A DNA stretch of 64,000 nt, from NCBI RefSeq assembly GCF_000648615.1, contig NZ_JFZC01000089.1:87597-151596 (forward strand), written 5' to 3'. Positions 1 through 8,389 of the stretch are shown piece by piece. The notes under the pieces were generated by a model, which saw only the letters and a list, made by a program, of their open reading frames with translations, had not been told where the DNA came from and searched no databases. Origin of the DNA: Sporolactobacillus terrae DSM 11697. Its GTDB lineage: Bacteria; Bacillota; Bacilli; Bacillales; Sporolactobacillaceae. The position numbers and the translations under genes were made by a program. Each line of letters opens with the position of its first letter. The stretch's first letter is position 1.

Positions 1-58
1 TTTAAGAACCGCCCTTTACAATGAATGGAGTAAGATTTAGCGCGGGGGAGCGAAGCAA

Positions 59-751
59 TTGGAAAAATATAATGTGCTTGTTGTCGATGACGATAAAGAA
101 ATACGTGATGTCATCGCGATTTATTTGACGAATGAAGGGATGAATGTACTCAAGGCAGAGGATGGGCTGAAGGCGATCGAGCTTCTGCGCAGTCAGACGG
201 TGCATTTAATATTACTTGATATTATGATGCCGCGCATGGACGGGATTCAGACAACCTTTAAAATACGCGAACAAAAGAATATACCGATCATTATGATCAG
301 CGCAAAGAGTGAGGATATGGACAAGATTAACGGCCTTCAAGTCGGAGCGGACGATTATGTGACCAAACCGTTCAATCCATTGGAGCTTGTTGCTCGCGTG
401 AAATCGCAGCTGCGCCGTTATGTCACGCTGGGGACCTATGAAGGGAAGAAGGAAACGATCAATTTAAATGGGCTAGTCTTGGAGCAAGCGGAAAAAAGGC
501 TGATGGTCAACGGTGAACCCATTCGCCTGACGCCGATTGAGTATCGGATTGTTGATCTTTTGATGCGCCATGCCGGACGCGTGTTTTCCATTCACGAAAT
601 CTATGAACGGGTTTGGCAGGAACCGAGCTACCATGCGGAAAATACCGTTGCAGTACATATTCGCAAGATTCGTGAGAAGATCGAAATTGATCCCAAAAAT
701 CCAAGATTCCTGAAGGTGGTGTGGGGCATTGGCTACAAAATGGAAAAATAA
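59..751 (+). CDS. OmpR/PhoB-family two-component response regulator
   Basis: This 230-residue protein is a DNA-binding response regulator that would switch genes when phosphorylated by the kinase encoded next to it. The receiver domain fills about residues 4-118, with the acidic cluster Asp10-Asp12, the phospho-acceptor Asp54 in LLDIMMPRMDG, Ser81, and Lys103 in TKPF. A winged-helix domain follows at about 130-228, with the family-typical ending VVWGIGYKME. The start is a TTG preceded by GGGGGAG. The stop lies inside the kinase gene (23-base overlap), so the pair is translationally linked. It resembles VanR-like regulators, but the target genes cannot be told from the sequence. No known cluster member next to it indicates a stimulus. 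Confidence 0.9.
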   Translation: MEKYNVLVVDDDKEIRDVIAIYLTNEGMNVLKAEDGLKAIELLRSQTVHLILLDIMMPRMDGIQTTFKIREQKNIPIIMISAKSEDMDKINGLQVGADDYVTKPFNPLELVARVKSQLRRYVTLGTYEGKKETINLNGLVLEQAEKRLMVNGEPIRLTPIEYRIVDLLMRHAGRVFSIHEIYERVWQEPSYHAENTVAVHIRKIREKIEIDPKNPRFLKVVWGIGYKMEK

Positions 752-2924
752 TACGGTTGCGAAGCTCGTTACTGGTTTATTGATTGTTGGTCTTTCTTTG
801 TTGGTTTTTGTTTTTTCAACAGGTCACAACGCCATGTTTGGTTCTTTTGAAAAAACAGATGCTTTTATGAGTAGCTATTATGACTTTCAGCACCATTTGG
901 CTTTGCTGAAGCTTAATTATCCGTTTAAGGCAACTGTCGAAAAGTTGCCGGTAACCGATTCGGATATCCACGAGTTCCGCTACCGCTACGGAAGCCTGGA
1001 AAAACAGTTGGCCAACGTGCGCGGTCAATATAAAGATGTGATTGCAAAAGCAGAGAAAAATAATGATAAAGACGTGGTCAGTTATTATAAGAAAGAACAA
1101 AGTCGCAAAGTAAAAGCGATTCAACAAAACTTTAAAAGCGACCAGCATGTGGTTAAACAAATACGCGATGAGCGTGTGGAAAAAATGGATGAGTATGATC
1201 AATCGCTTGATGAAGAACGGCAGCACTTTAAGCAATTGACGAAGGTATTTCACTACGATTTTGTCAATAAACGAACAGGTGAACGAATGACGAATGTTCG
1301 ACATGTTGCAGATCAAGGGACGGAAACACCAACCCGTTTTGAGAAAAAGTTTACGGATTTATCCGCTTATCAAAATTCTGGGAACAGTGATAAAATTGTT
1401 GATCGCGTGTTGAAGCTTTCTGCTGATGACTATCAGGGAAGGATCTTTGTCGCAGAAAATGCACCGTTGAAACTGTTGCGTGGATATGCACAGTACCAGT
1501 CTGAAAAAAATACAGGTTTTAGCTTACTTGTATTAGGGGTGCTGATGATTGCTGCGGCACTTTTCATTGGCTTCAAACGATCAATCCGTTCACTTGCTGA
1601 TATTGAGCTAATCCATCACTGGTATGCGCGCATACCAATCGAACTCAGATTGATCTTCTTTGCCATAGAAAGCTATATCTTTCTTGGCATCTTGGAAATG
1701 ATTAAGGGTCAAAACTATTCGAGTAGTTATTATTTTGGGGTCATTGGCGGCATCGGCTTCTCAGCTGGGTTTTTCTCGATTGGGTTAGGAATTGCTGTAG
1801 CTGTCGCAACGTTGCTCTATCAGGTACAATGGCTGGCAGAGATGCTGCGCGATCCATTAAAACGGCAGGTGTGCTGGAACAACAGCATCGTCAAGCAAAC
1901 CGGTATGATTTTTCAAGAACTGCTGCGGCCGCCATTTACTGTTTTAAAAGTACTTGTATCCCTTGCGGCGCTGTTCCTTCTTGGCATGTTTACAATGTTC
2001 TGTTTTGTCTACAATGTGTTTGCTTTTACTCTGTTCATTCTCTTCTGCACCGCAATGCCGTTGATGTGGTTCATTCTGCACCGCGCTGCTCAGCTTAATC
2101 GTATCATCAAACAGGCAGAGGTTGTAGCTGCAGGTGGTGATCCAATCGACTTTTCGACACATGGAAAAGGGACAGTAGGCAGGCTGAGCCGCACAATCAA
2201 TCAGATGCAGGGCGGCATCAGATCTTCACGGCATGCGCAGCTTAAGAGTGAGCGCTTGAAGACCGAACTGATTACCAATGTCAGTCACGACCTGCGTACA
2301 CCGCTGACGTCGATCATCACCTATAATGATCTATTGAGAAAACCAGGTATAAGTGAATCGGAACGGCACGATTATGTAGCGATCATTGACCGTAAAGCGA
2401 AACGATTGAAACGCTTAATTGACGATTTGTTTGAGGCCTCGAAAATGGCGAGCGGGGCGGTTGAGTTGACAAAAACAAAAGTTGATTTAAGTGAATTGCT
2501 TACTCAGGCGCTTGCTGAATACGATGAAGCCATCGAAAAATCGTCCCTTAAATTCCGGATAAAGACGCCGGATGATCGAATCCCGGTTAACGTCGACGGT
2601 CAAAAAATCTGGCGCGTGTTTGATAATTTAATCGGCAATATCTTGAAATATTCAATGGAAGGAACGCGCGTTTATATCGAATTGGAAAAGAAGCAGAATC
2701 AGACGGTGATTACGTTTAAAAATATCACAAAATATGAACTTGGACGTAATGTCGATGAACTCTTTGAGCGCTTTAAACGCGGAGATGCGTCAAGACATAC
2801 CGAAGGATCGGGACTCGGGCTTGCCATCGCCAAGTCGATTATCGATCTGCATGATGGAATTTTCGAACTGGATTTAGACGGGGACTTGTTTAAAGTGATG
2901 ATCAAACTCCCGCTTGTTTCATGA
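729..2924 (+). CDS. Multi-pass sensor histidine kinase, partner of the upstream regulator
   Basis: This 731-residue membrane kinase is predicted to autophosphorylate and pass phosphate to the overlapping regulator. A first membrane segment at about 12-31 is followed by a large, very charged extracytoplasmic region (about 32-260). More hydrophobic segments follow near 263-283, 306-322, 334-364 and 405-450. The transmitter carries the H-box with His520 in NVSHDLRTPLTS, an N-box (NLIGNILKYS), an F-box (LFERFKRGD) and the glycine box GSGLGLAIAKS. The start is TTG inside the regulator gene, with GGTGG just upstream. The transmitter is VanS-like, but five or more membrane segments and a charged outer domain are unlike ordinary two-pass VanS kinases. 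The ligand is unknown. Confidence 0.88.
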   Translation: MATKWKNNTVAKLVTGLLIVGLSLLVFVFSTGHNAMFGSFEKTDAFMSSYYDFQHHLALLKLNYPFKATVEKLPVTDSDIHEFRYRYGSLEKQLANVRGQYKDVIAKAEKNNDKDVVSYYKKEQSRKVKAIQQNFKSDQHVVKQIRDERVEKMDEYDQSLDEERQHFKQLTKVFHYDFVNKRTGERMTNVRHVADQGTETPTRFEKKFTDLSAYQNSGNSDKIVDRVLKLSADDYQGRIFVAENAPLKLLRGYAQYQSEKNTGFSLLVLGVLMIAAALFIGFKRSIRSLADIELIHHWYARIPIELRLIFFAIESYIFLGILEMIKGQNYSSSYYFGVIGGIGFSAGFFSIGLGIAVAVATLLYQVQWLAEMLRDPLKRQVCWNNSIVKQTGMIFQELLRPPFTVLKVLVSLAALFLLGMFTMFCFVYNVFAFTLFILFCTAMPLMWFILHRAAQLNRIIKQAEVVAAGGDPIDFSTHGKGTVGRLSRTINQMQGGIRSSRHAQLKSERLKTELITNVSHDLRTPLTSIITYNDLLRKPGISESERHDYVAIIDRKAKRLKRLIDDLFEASKMASGAVELTKTKVDLSELLTQALAEYDEAIEKSSLKFRIKTPDDRIPVNVDGQKIWRVFDNLIGNILKYSMEGTRVYIELEKKQNQTVITFKNITKYELGRNVDELFERFKRGDASRHTEGSGLGLAIAKSIIDLHDGIFELDLDGDLFKVMIKLPLVS

Positions 2925-2990
2925 TTGCTCAACCTTGACGCATAGGCATTATGAGTGAGACAATGGAATTCGATATTTAATCGGAAGTTG

Positions 2991-3020
2991 AAAAGCGAGG
3001 GCTCTGCCCCGCTTTTTTTT
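2991..3020 (+). terminator. Intrinsic terminator after the two-component system
   Basis: AAGCG(A)GGGC pairs with GCCCCGCTT (one bulged A) and is followed directly by a run of eight T. It separates the two-component operon from rqcH, whose start codon lies only 19 bases further on. Confidence 0.75.
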
Positions 3021-3038
3021 GAAAGTGAGGAATACGCC

Positions 3039-4766
3039 ATGGCTTATGACGGTATCGTTACGCATGCTGCGGTTGAAGAACTTCAGGACTTTACAGGCGG
3101 ACGGATTGCCAAAATCTATCAGCCGACACCCACAGATCTGATCTTTCATCTCCGCTCGCGACACGCGCGCGGCAAGTTGCTCATTTCGATAAATGCAGCA
3201 TTTGCTCGAATGCATTTGACGGAACAGTCTGCCGACAATCCGCAAGAACCGCCGATGTTCTGCATGCTGCTTCGCAAGCATCTTGAGGGCAGTGTGATCC
3301 AGCGGATTGAGCAGCTGGGATTTGAACGGATTGTACACATTGACGCGCGGTCGCGCAATGAGTTCGGTGATTTAACGGAAAAACAACTCATTATCGAATT
3401 GATGGGGCGCCACAGCAATGTCATTTTGATTGATAAAGAAAGCAAGCGGATTATTGATTGCATGAAACATTTGACACCGGCAGTCAACCGTTTTCGTACC
3501 GTGCTTCCTGGTGAAACCTACGTGTCGCCGCCCGACCAAGCTAAACTAAACCCGCTTGAGATGACGGGCAGCGATTTAACGAGCAGAATTGAATGGAACA
3601 CAGGAAAAATTGATCGGCAGATTGTCGGTATTGTCAGCGGTTTTTCGCCTCAAATCGCGGCTGAAGTGGTTCGTCGAGCAGGTCTCCCGCACAAGGATGC
3701 GATTGCAGCGGCCTTTGAGAAGATCCAGTCGGAAATCCGAGGGCACAAGTATCAGCCAACAATCTTCTTCAATGAACGTGGAAAAGATGACTTTCATGTT
3801 CTGCGTCTCAGTTTGAATTCAGATCGAACGGAGACTTTCAAGTCGGTGCATCAAATGCTTAACCGCTATTATATGGTTAAAGCGCAGACGGACGCCGTTC
3901 GGCAAAAGGCCGGAGATCTCAGTCATTTTATTACAAACGAATTAAAAAAATATAAAACGAAATTAAAAAAACTAAATAAAACGCTGCGGGATGCTGAGGA
4001 TGCGGACAAGTACAGGTTGTATGGCGAACTTTTGACCGCAAGCATGCATCAGATCAAACGCGGCGATCAGCGCGCTGAAGTCGTCAATTATTATGATCCG
4101 AATCAAGAAAAAGTGACCATTAAACTGAATCCGAACCGTACACCTTCTGAAAATACGCAAGCTTATTTTAAAAAATACAATAAGGCGAAAACGGCGAAAC
4201 ATGTGGTTGCCGAGCAGGTGGTCGAAACCCAACGTGAAATTGCCTATTTTGAAGGGTTGGTGCAGCAGATCGAATCCGCTTCACTAAAAGATATTGAGGA
4301 AATTCGTGAGGAATTGGTTGATGGGGGCTATTTGAAAAAGAAACACAGGCAGAAAGAGCGGAAAAGCAAGCATAAACCGGTGCTCGATCACTATTATGCT
4401 TCCGACGGAACTTTAATCCTAGTCGGGAAGAATAATAAACAAAATGATTATTTGACGACTAAAGCAGCAGCGCGTGACGAGATCTGGCTGCACACGAAGG
4501 ACATTCCAGGCTCCCATGTTGTGATCCGGTCTCAGGATCCGAGTGAAGAAACGTTGTTGGAGGCCGCTCATTTAGCTGCATTTTACAGTAAATCACGAAT
4601 GGGCAGCGGTGTTCCTGTCGATTATACAAAAGTAAGGTATGTGAAAAAGCCAAGTGGTGCAAAGCCAGGATTTGTGATCTATACGGATCAAAAGACGGTT
4701 TACATCACTCCGGATGAATCATTTGTGCTAAAAATGCGCAATCAGCCGGCACGCGAAACGAAATAA
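3039..4766 (+). CDS. rqcH: RqcH (YloA/NEMF family) ribosome quality-control factor
   Basis: This 575-residue protein belongs to the NFACT family (YloA, formerly FbpA-like). In Bacillus RqcH binds obstructed 50S subunits and recruits tRNA-Ala to add C-terminal alanine tails. The N-terminal NFACT-N region begins MAYDGIVTHAAVEEL, a central basic coiled coil lies at about 285-430, and the C-terminal NFACT-R domain contains DEIWLHTKDIPGSHV. ATG 3039 was chosen because GAAAGTGAGG precedes it at a good distance and the protein then aligns with the family start; an upstream in-frame start at 2955 would read through the terminator. The position usually read as the tRNA-contacting Asp-Arg pair appears to be Glu96-Arg97 here. 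The yloB gene that follows in B. subtilis is absent. Confidence 0.93.
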   Translation: MAYDGIVTHAAVEELQDFTGGRIAKIYQPTPTDLIFHLRSRHARGKLLISINAAFARMHLTEQSADNPQEPPMFCMLLRKHLEGSVIQRIEQLGFERIVHIDARSRNEFGDLTEKQLIIELMGRHSNVILIDKESKRIIDCMKHLTPAVNRFRTVLPGETYVSPPDQAKLNPLEMTGSDLTSRIEWNTGKIDRQIVGIVSGFSPQIAAEVVRRAGLPHKDAIAAAFEKIQSEIRGHKYQPTIFFNERGKDDFHVLRLSLNSDRTETFKSVHQMLNRYYMVKAQTDAVRQKAGDLSHFITNELKKYKTKLKKLNKTLRDAEDADKYRLYGELLTASMHQIKRGDQRAEVVNYYDPNQEKVTIKLNPNRTPSENTQAYFKKYNKAKTAKHVVAEQVVETQREIAYFEGLVQQIESASLKDIEEIREELVDGGYLKKKHRQKERKSKHKPVLDHYYASDGTLILVGKNNKQNDYLTTKAAARDEIWLHTKDIPGSHVVIRSQDPSEETLLEAAHLAAFYSKSRMGSGVPVDYTKVRYVKKPSGAKPGFVIYTDQKTVYITPDESFVLKMRNQPARETK

Positions 4767-4791
4767 ATGGCTCGTACGGTCGTTTTGGGAC

Positions 4792-4821
4792 TTGCTTCAT
4801 TTCTATAAAGTTGTATACAAT
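4792..4821 (+). promoter_or_regulatory. Candidate SigA promoter of yloC-gmk-rpoZ
   Basis: TTGCTT (4792-4797) is followed by overlapping -10 candidates TATACA (4814-4819, 16-base spacer) and TACAAT (4816-4821, 18-base spacer). It lies in the 75-base gap before yloC. Both boxes are imperfect. Confidence 0.45.
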
Positions 4822-4841
4822 AAACAAGTGGAAGTGATCGG

Positions 4842-5729
4842 ATGATTAAGAGTATGACCGGATTTGGGTTGAGCGAAAAATATGCAGGTTCCGCACAAGT
4901 GCATAGCGAGATTAAATCGGTCAATCACCGCTATTTTGAGTGTACGTTCAACGCGCCAAAGCCGCTCCTTTATCTTGAAGATCAAGTACGAAAGATCATA
5001 CGCTTCTATGTGCATCGCGGCTCGCTTTCATTATTTTTGTCTGTGGCGGGCAGTTCGGCAATCGCTTCCCGAGTTGAAACCAACTGGGACGTCGTCGACC
5101 AATATATCCGTGCAGCAAAAAAAATTGAAAAGCGCAGCGGCTTATCCATTTCAGATGCAAATGCGTTTCTTCAGCTGCCGGGCGTCTTTTCACTAAGGGA
5201 AGCGGATAATCAGTCGGCAAAGGTTATTGAACCGTTTATTCTAGAAGCCGTTCACGAATCTTGCGAGCGTTTGATCCGTATGCGTGAAAAAGAAGGGGCG
5301 GCAATGCGGCTGGATCTGTTGCAGCGTGTGCAGACGATTCATCACGCTGTTGATGCGCTTGAGGCGTTTGTTCCACAAATCCACGCTCAGTATGAGCAGA
5401 GACTTCGTTCTTCTGTTGCTGCTTTTCTGGAAAAAAATCAAGCGATTGATGAAGACCGATTAATGAATGAAATGGCTTTATTTATAAACAAAACAGCGAT
5501 TAACGAGGAAACGACACGATTGAAAAGTCATTTGCAACAATGCTCCGATCTCTTGTCTGAGGATGAGCAGGAACCGGTTGGAAGACGCATTGATTTTTTG
5601 ATTCAGGAAATGAACCGTGAAGTGAATACGATTGGTTCAAAGGGCAATCATGCTGAAGTGACGCGTTTTGTTGTGACGATTAAAAATGAGATTGAAAGAT
5701 TACGCGAACAAGTGCAAAATATAGAGTAA
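4842..5729 (+). CDS. yloC: YloC, YicC-family protein (putative endoribonuclease)
   Basis: This 295-residue member of the YicC family begins with the family signature MIKSMTGFG and contains SVNHRYFE near residue 27. The C-terminal DUF1732 part carries EEEMNREVNT-type residues (QEMNREVNTIGSK near 250). E. coli YicC has been described as an endoribonuclease; for the Bacillus homologue this role is inferred. It is cytoplasmic, with no signal or membrane segment. ATG 4842 follows GGAAGTG. It heads the yloC-gmk-rpoZ unit. In B. subtilis remA lies between yloC and gmk; here only 34 bases separate them, so remA is missing from this site. Confidence 0.9.
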   Translation: MIKSMTGFGLSEKYAGSAQVHSEIKSVNHRYFECTFNAPKPLLYLEDQVRKIIRFYVHRGSLSLFLSVAGSSAIASRVETNWDVVDQYIRAAKKIEKRSGLSISDANAFLQLPGVFSLREADNQSAKVIEPFILEAVHESCERLIRMREKEGAAMRLDLLQRVQTIHHAVDALEAFVPQIHAQYEQRLRSSVAAFLEKNQAIDEDRLMNEMALFINKTAINEETTRLKSHLQQCSDLLSEDEQEPVGRRIDFLIQEMNREVNTIGSKGNHAEVTRFVVTIKNEIERLREQVQNIE

Positions 5730-5763
5730 ATGATTGTTTGATCGACTGCTTGGAGGCAAAGTG

Positions 5764-6387
5764 ATGAGTTTTAAAGAGAAAGGCTTGCTGGTGGTTCTTT
5801 CCGGACCATCCGGTGTCGGCAAGGGTACCGTGTGCCGCACATTGCGCGAACGCGGCACACAATTAAACTATTCCATTTCAGCGACGACGCGTAAACCGCG
5901 CGAAGGCGAAATTGACGGTGTTCACTATTTTTTCAAGACGCGTGAGCAGTTTCAAAAGATGATTGAACAGGAAAAGTTACTTGAGTGGGCCGAATATGTT
6001 GGCAACTGCTATGGTACACCGGTGGACTACGTGCACAAAATGATTGAATCGGGTCAGGATGTTATTCTTGAAATCGAAGTTCAAGGAGCACTTCAGGTAA
6101 AAAAGAAATTTCCGGAGGCACTGTTTATTTTTCTCGCTCCGCCGAACTTGGACGAACTAAAAAGTCGAATCATCGGCCGCGGAACCGAAACAGCCGAATT
6201 AATTGAAAGCCGGATGAATGTCGCCAAGTCGGAAATGGAACTGATGCAGAATTATAATTATGTTGTGGAAAACGATCAAGTACAGAAAGCCTGCGACCGT
6301 ATTGAAGCGATTGTACTCGCCGAGCATTGCAGGGTGGACCGTCTGATTGAGAAATATATGAACAAAGAAGGAGTTGACGGGAAATGA
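5764..6387 (+). CDS. gmk: Guanylate kinase
   Basis: This 207-residue cytoplasmic enzyme phosphorylates GMP to GDP with ATP, feeding GTP and dGTP synthesis. The P-loop [10 protein letters not shown] is near residues 14-23, followed by the GMP-binding stretch [15 protein letters not shown] and the [13 protein letters not shown] segment typical of guanylate kinases. ATG 5764 is chosen because TGGAGG lies seven bases upstream and the product then begins like the B. subtilis enzyme. An in-frame start at 5734 lacks a ribosome site, and a GTG at 5761 would be too close to it. The stop overlaps the rpoZ start (ATGA). Confidence 0.96.
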   Translation: MSFKEKGLLVVLSGPSGVGKGTVCRTLRERGTQLNYSISATTRKPREGEIDGVHYFFKTREQFQKMIEQEKLLEWAEYVGNCYGTPVDYVHKMIESGQDVILEIEVQGALQVKKKFPEALFIFLAPPNLDELKSRIIGRGTETAELIESRMNVAKSEMELMQNYNYVVENDQVQKACDRIEAIVLAEHCRVDRLIEKYMNKEGVDGK

Positions 6388-6581
6388 TGATTTATCCGTC
6401 CATCGACAACTTGCTTGAAAAGATTGATTCAACGTATACGCTTGTGACGCTTTCTGCAAAACGCGCGCGCCAGTTGCAAGAGGGAAGCGGTCATTTAATG
6501 GTGGAACATCCGCGTTCGGTTAAGGAAGTTGGCCAGGCATTGGAAGAAATCAATGCGGGTTTGCTGACTTGCAAACGCTAA
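6384..6581 (+). CDS. rpoZ: RNA polymerase omega subunit
   Basis: This 65-residue small subunit stabilises the beta-prime subunit of RNA polymerase. Family landmarks are PSID near the start, [14 protein letters not shown], and the C-terminal [10 protein letters not shown]. It overlaps the gmk stop by four bases (ATGA) and has GGAG upstream inside gmk, so it is co-translated with gmk as in Bacillus. A strong terminator follows directly, ending this transcription unit. Confidence 0.95.
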   Translation: MMIYPSIDNLLEKIDSTYTLVTLSAKRARQLQEGSGHLMVEHPRSVKEVGQALEEINAGLLTCKR

Positions 6582-6600
6582 TGTTGTGTTCTGCACACTT

Positions 6601-6633
6601 AAGGCAACAACCGGTTTAAGGTTGTTGCCTTTT
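6601..6633 (+). terminator. Intrinsic terminator after rpoZ
   Basis: The arms AAGGCAACAACC and GGTTGTTGCCTT form a perfect 12-bp stem with a 7-base loop, followed by TTATATAT. It ends the yloC-gmk-rpoZ unit. Confidence 0.85.
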
Positions 6634-6728
6634 ATATATAACAAACCTTGGAGAACGATTCTCTCTGCGTTACTGGCAGAAAAACTGTGCAATTCGTGTA
6701 TATCATTTATGACTTAGGAGAGTACAAC

Positions 6729-7106
6729 ATGGACACTTTTGCAGACTATTTGGCACATATCGATCATCCGCAACATCAGGCACGATTAAAAGAGATTCTA
6801 GATTGGGTCACGCAGCAATTCCCACAGTTAAAGCACAAAATTGCATGGAATCAGCCGATGTATACTGATCATGGTACATTTATTGTTGGCTTTAGCACAG
6901 CCAAGCGTCATTTAGCCGTTGCTCCAGAGCGGATCGCGATTGATCGTTTCTCTGATGAAATTGTGCAAGCCGGTTATACGCACAGCAAGGAATTGGTGCG
7001 CATCCCATGGGATCATCCAGTTGATTTCTCATTGCTCCAGAAAATCATTGCATTCAATATTTCAGATAAGGCGGACTGTGCAACGTTTTGGCGAAAATCT
7101 TTATAA
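6729..7106 (+). CDS. DUF1801/YdhG-type small protein, inserted between rpoZ and coaBC
   Basis: This 125-residue cytoplasmic protein resembles the DUF1801 (YdhG) family. Features include IAWNQPMYTDHGTFIVGFS in the middle and AVAPERIAIDRF after it, as in proteins described as frataxin-like iron chaperones in Bacillus. Function here is inferred from family only. ATG 6729 has TAGGAG seven to eight bases upstream; a longer reading from 6648 has no ribosome site. It is not present between rpoZ and coaBC in B. subtilis, so it is a local insertion. It sits behind the rpoZ terminator and therefore needs its own promoter, which I could not identify clearly. Confidence 0.72.
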   Translation: MDTFADYLAHIDHPQHQARLKEILDWVTQQFPQLKHKIAWNQPMYTDHGTFIVGFSTAKRHLAVAPERIAIDRFSDEIVQAGYTHSKELVRIPWDHPVDFSLLQKIIAFNISDKADCATFWRKSL

Positions 7107-7192
7107 CGAAGAGCATTTCGAGATCTTGTAAGAATCAACCATTCAATGGATCTTTTAGCATAGAAAGCACATAAAATAACGGAAGTGATCAA

Positions 7193-8389
7193 ATGACTTT
7201 GGAAGGAAAAAAGATTTTACTTGGCATTTGCGGCGGCATTGCCGCTTATAAATCAGCTGATTTAGCAAGTCGGCTAAAAAAAGCCGGCGCAGATGTTTCC
7301 GTTGTAATGACTGAATCGGCGAAGCAATTTATTGGACCTGTCACGTTCCAAGGCCTAACGAGGCATCGGGTCTATGATCACGTTTTTTTAGATGAAAAAG
7401 AAGGACAGATTGCTCATATTGATTTAGCGGATGAAGCAGATTTAATGATCATTGCACCGGCGACAGCTCAAACCATTGCGCGATTGGCGCAAGGATTCGC
7501 TGATGATATGCTTACCGCTGTTGCGTTAGCTACAAGGGCTCCGATATGGGTTGCACCGGCGATGAATGTTAATATGTATGAACACCCTGCTGTTCAGCAC
7601 AATCTTCAGTTGCTTGAGAGCTATGGCTATCATGTGATCGGTCCCGATGAGGGGCATCTTGCTTGCGGCTGGGTAGGGGCAGGAAGAATGACGGAACCTG
7701 CCGATATCGTGCATGAAATCGAAAGCCAATTTTCAATTCAAAAGCTATCCGGAAAGAAACTATTGGTGACCGCTGGACCAACGAAGGAAGCACTCGACCC
7801 GATCCGCTTTCTCAGCAATCAATCCAGTGGGAAAATGGGTTACGCAATTGCTGAGGCGGCACGCCAAGCCGGTGCCGAGGTGACGCTTATCAGCGGCGCA
7901 TCGCTCGCCGACCCAAAAGGGATGACGGTTGTTCATGTGACTTCAGCACAGGAGATGCATGACGCGGTAATGCAGCGGTTTGCAACGTGTGACGCTGTCA
8001 TTAAGGCGGCTGCAGTGGCTGATTATCGCCCTGAGCATGTGGCATCTCGGAAAATTAAAAAGTCGGACGGACCGATGACCCTAACGATGGTACGCAATCC
8101 CGATATTTTGAAGGCACTTGGTGAGCACAAGACAGATCAGCTCTTGGTCGGATTTGCAGCGGAAACGGATCATTTAGAGGACTATGCCAAGAAAAAGCTT
8201 AAATCAAAGCACTTGGACATGCTGGTGGCAAACCATGCTTCTGATGGGTTTGGCTCAGAAACGAATAAAGTAACCCTTTACTTTGCTGACGGAAGAAAAC
8301 AGGCGTTGGAAAGGATGCAAAAACAGCAGGTTGCTCGGCACATCTGTAATGCGCTCTCAGGTCTGTTCGAAATGAGTGGGTCAAAGTGA
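7193..8389 (+). CDS. coaBC: Bifunctional CoaBC: phosphopantothenoylcysteine synthetase/decarboxylase
   Basis: This 398-residue fusion enzyme joins cysteine to 4'-phosphopantothenate and decarboxylates the product, two steps of coenzyme A synthesis. The N-terminal flavoprotein half (about 1-180) shows GICGGIAAYKSADL and the active-site segment APAMNVNMYEHPA. The C-terminal synthetase half (about 188-398) has VTAGPTKEALDP and NQSSGKMGYAIAE. ATG 7193 is preceded by GGAAGTGATC. The stop overlaps the priA start (GTGA), matching the conserved coaBC-priA coupling. Confidence 0.95.
   Translation: MTLEGKKILLGICGGIAAYKSADLASRLKKAGADVSVVMTESAKQFIGPVTFQGLTRHRVYDHVFLDEKEGQIAHIDLADEADLMIIAPATAQTIARLAQGFADDMLTAVALATRAPIWVAPAMNVNMYEHPAVQHNLQLLESYGYHVIGPDEGHLACGWVGAGRMTEPADIVHEIESQFSIQKLSGKKLLVTAGPTKEALDPIRFLSNQSSGKMGYAIAEAARQAGAEVTLISGASLADPKGMTVVHVTSAQEMHDAVMQRFATCDAVIKAAAVADYRPEHVASRKIKKSDGPMTLTMVRNPDILKALGEHKTDQLLVGFAAETDHLEDYAKKKLKSKHLDMLVANHASDGFGSETNKVTLYFADGRKQALERMQKQQVARHICNALSGLFEMSGSK

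Noticed and set aside
816..1316. A 166-codon minus-strand frame in the kinase outer domain
   Set aside because: Antisense, hydrophobic shadow of the Lys/Asp-rich kinase region.
6650..6665. GAGAACGATTCTC palindrome before the DUF1801 gene as a Fur or LexA operator
   Set aside because: It has a short palindromic core but does not fit the Fur, PerR, Zur or LexA consensus well enough.
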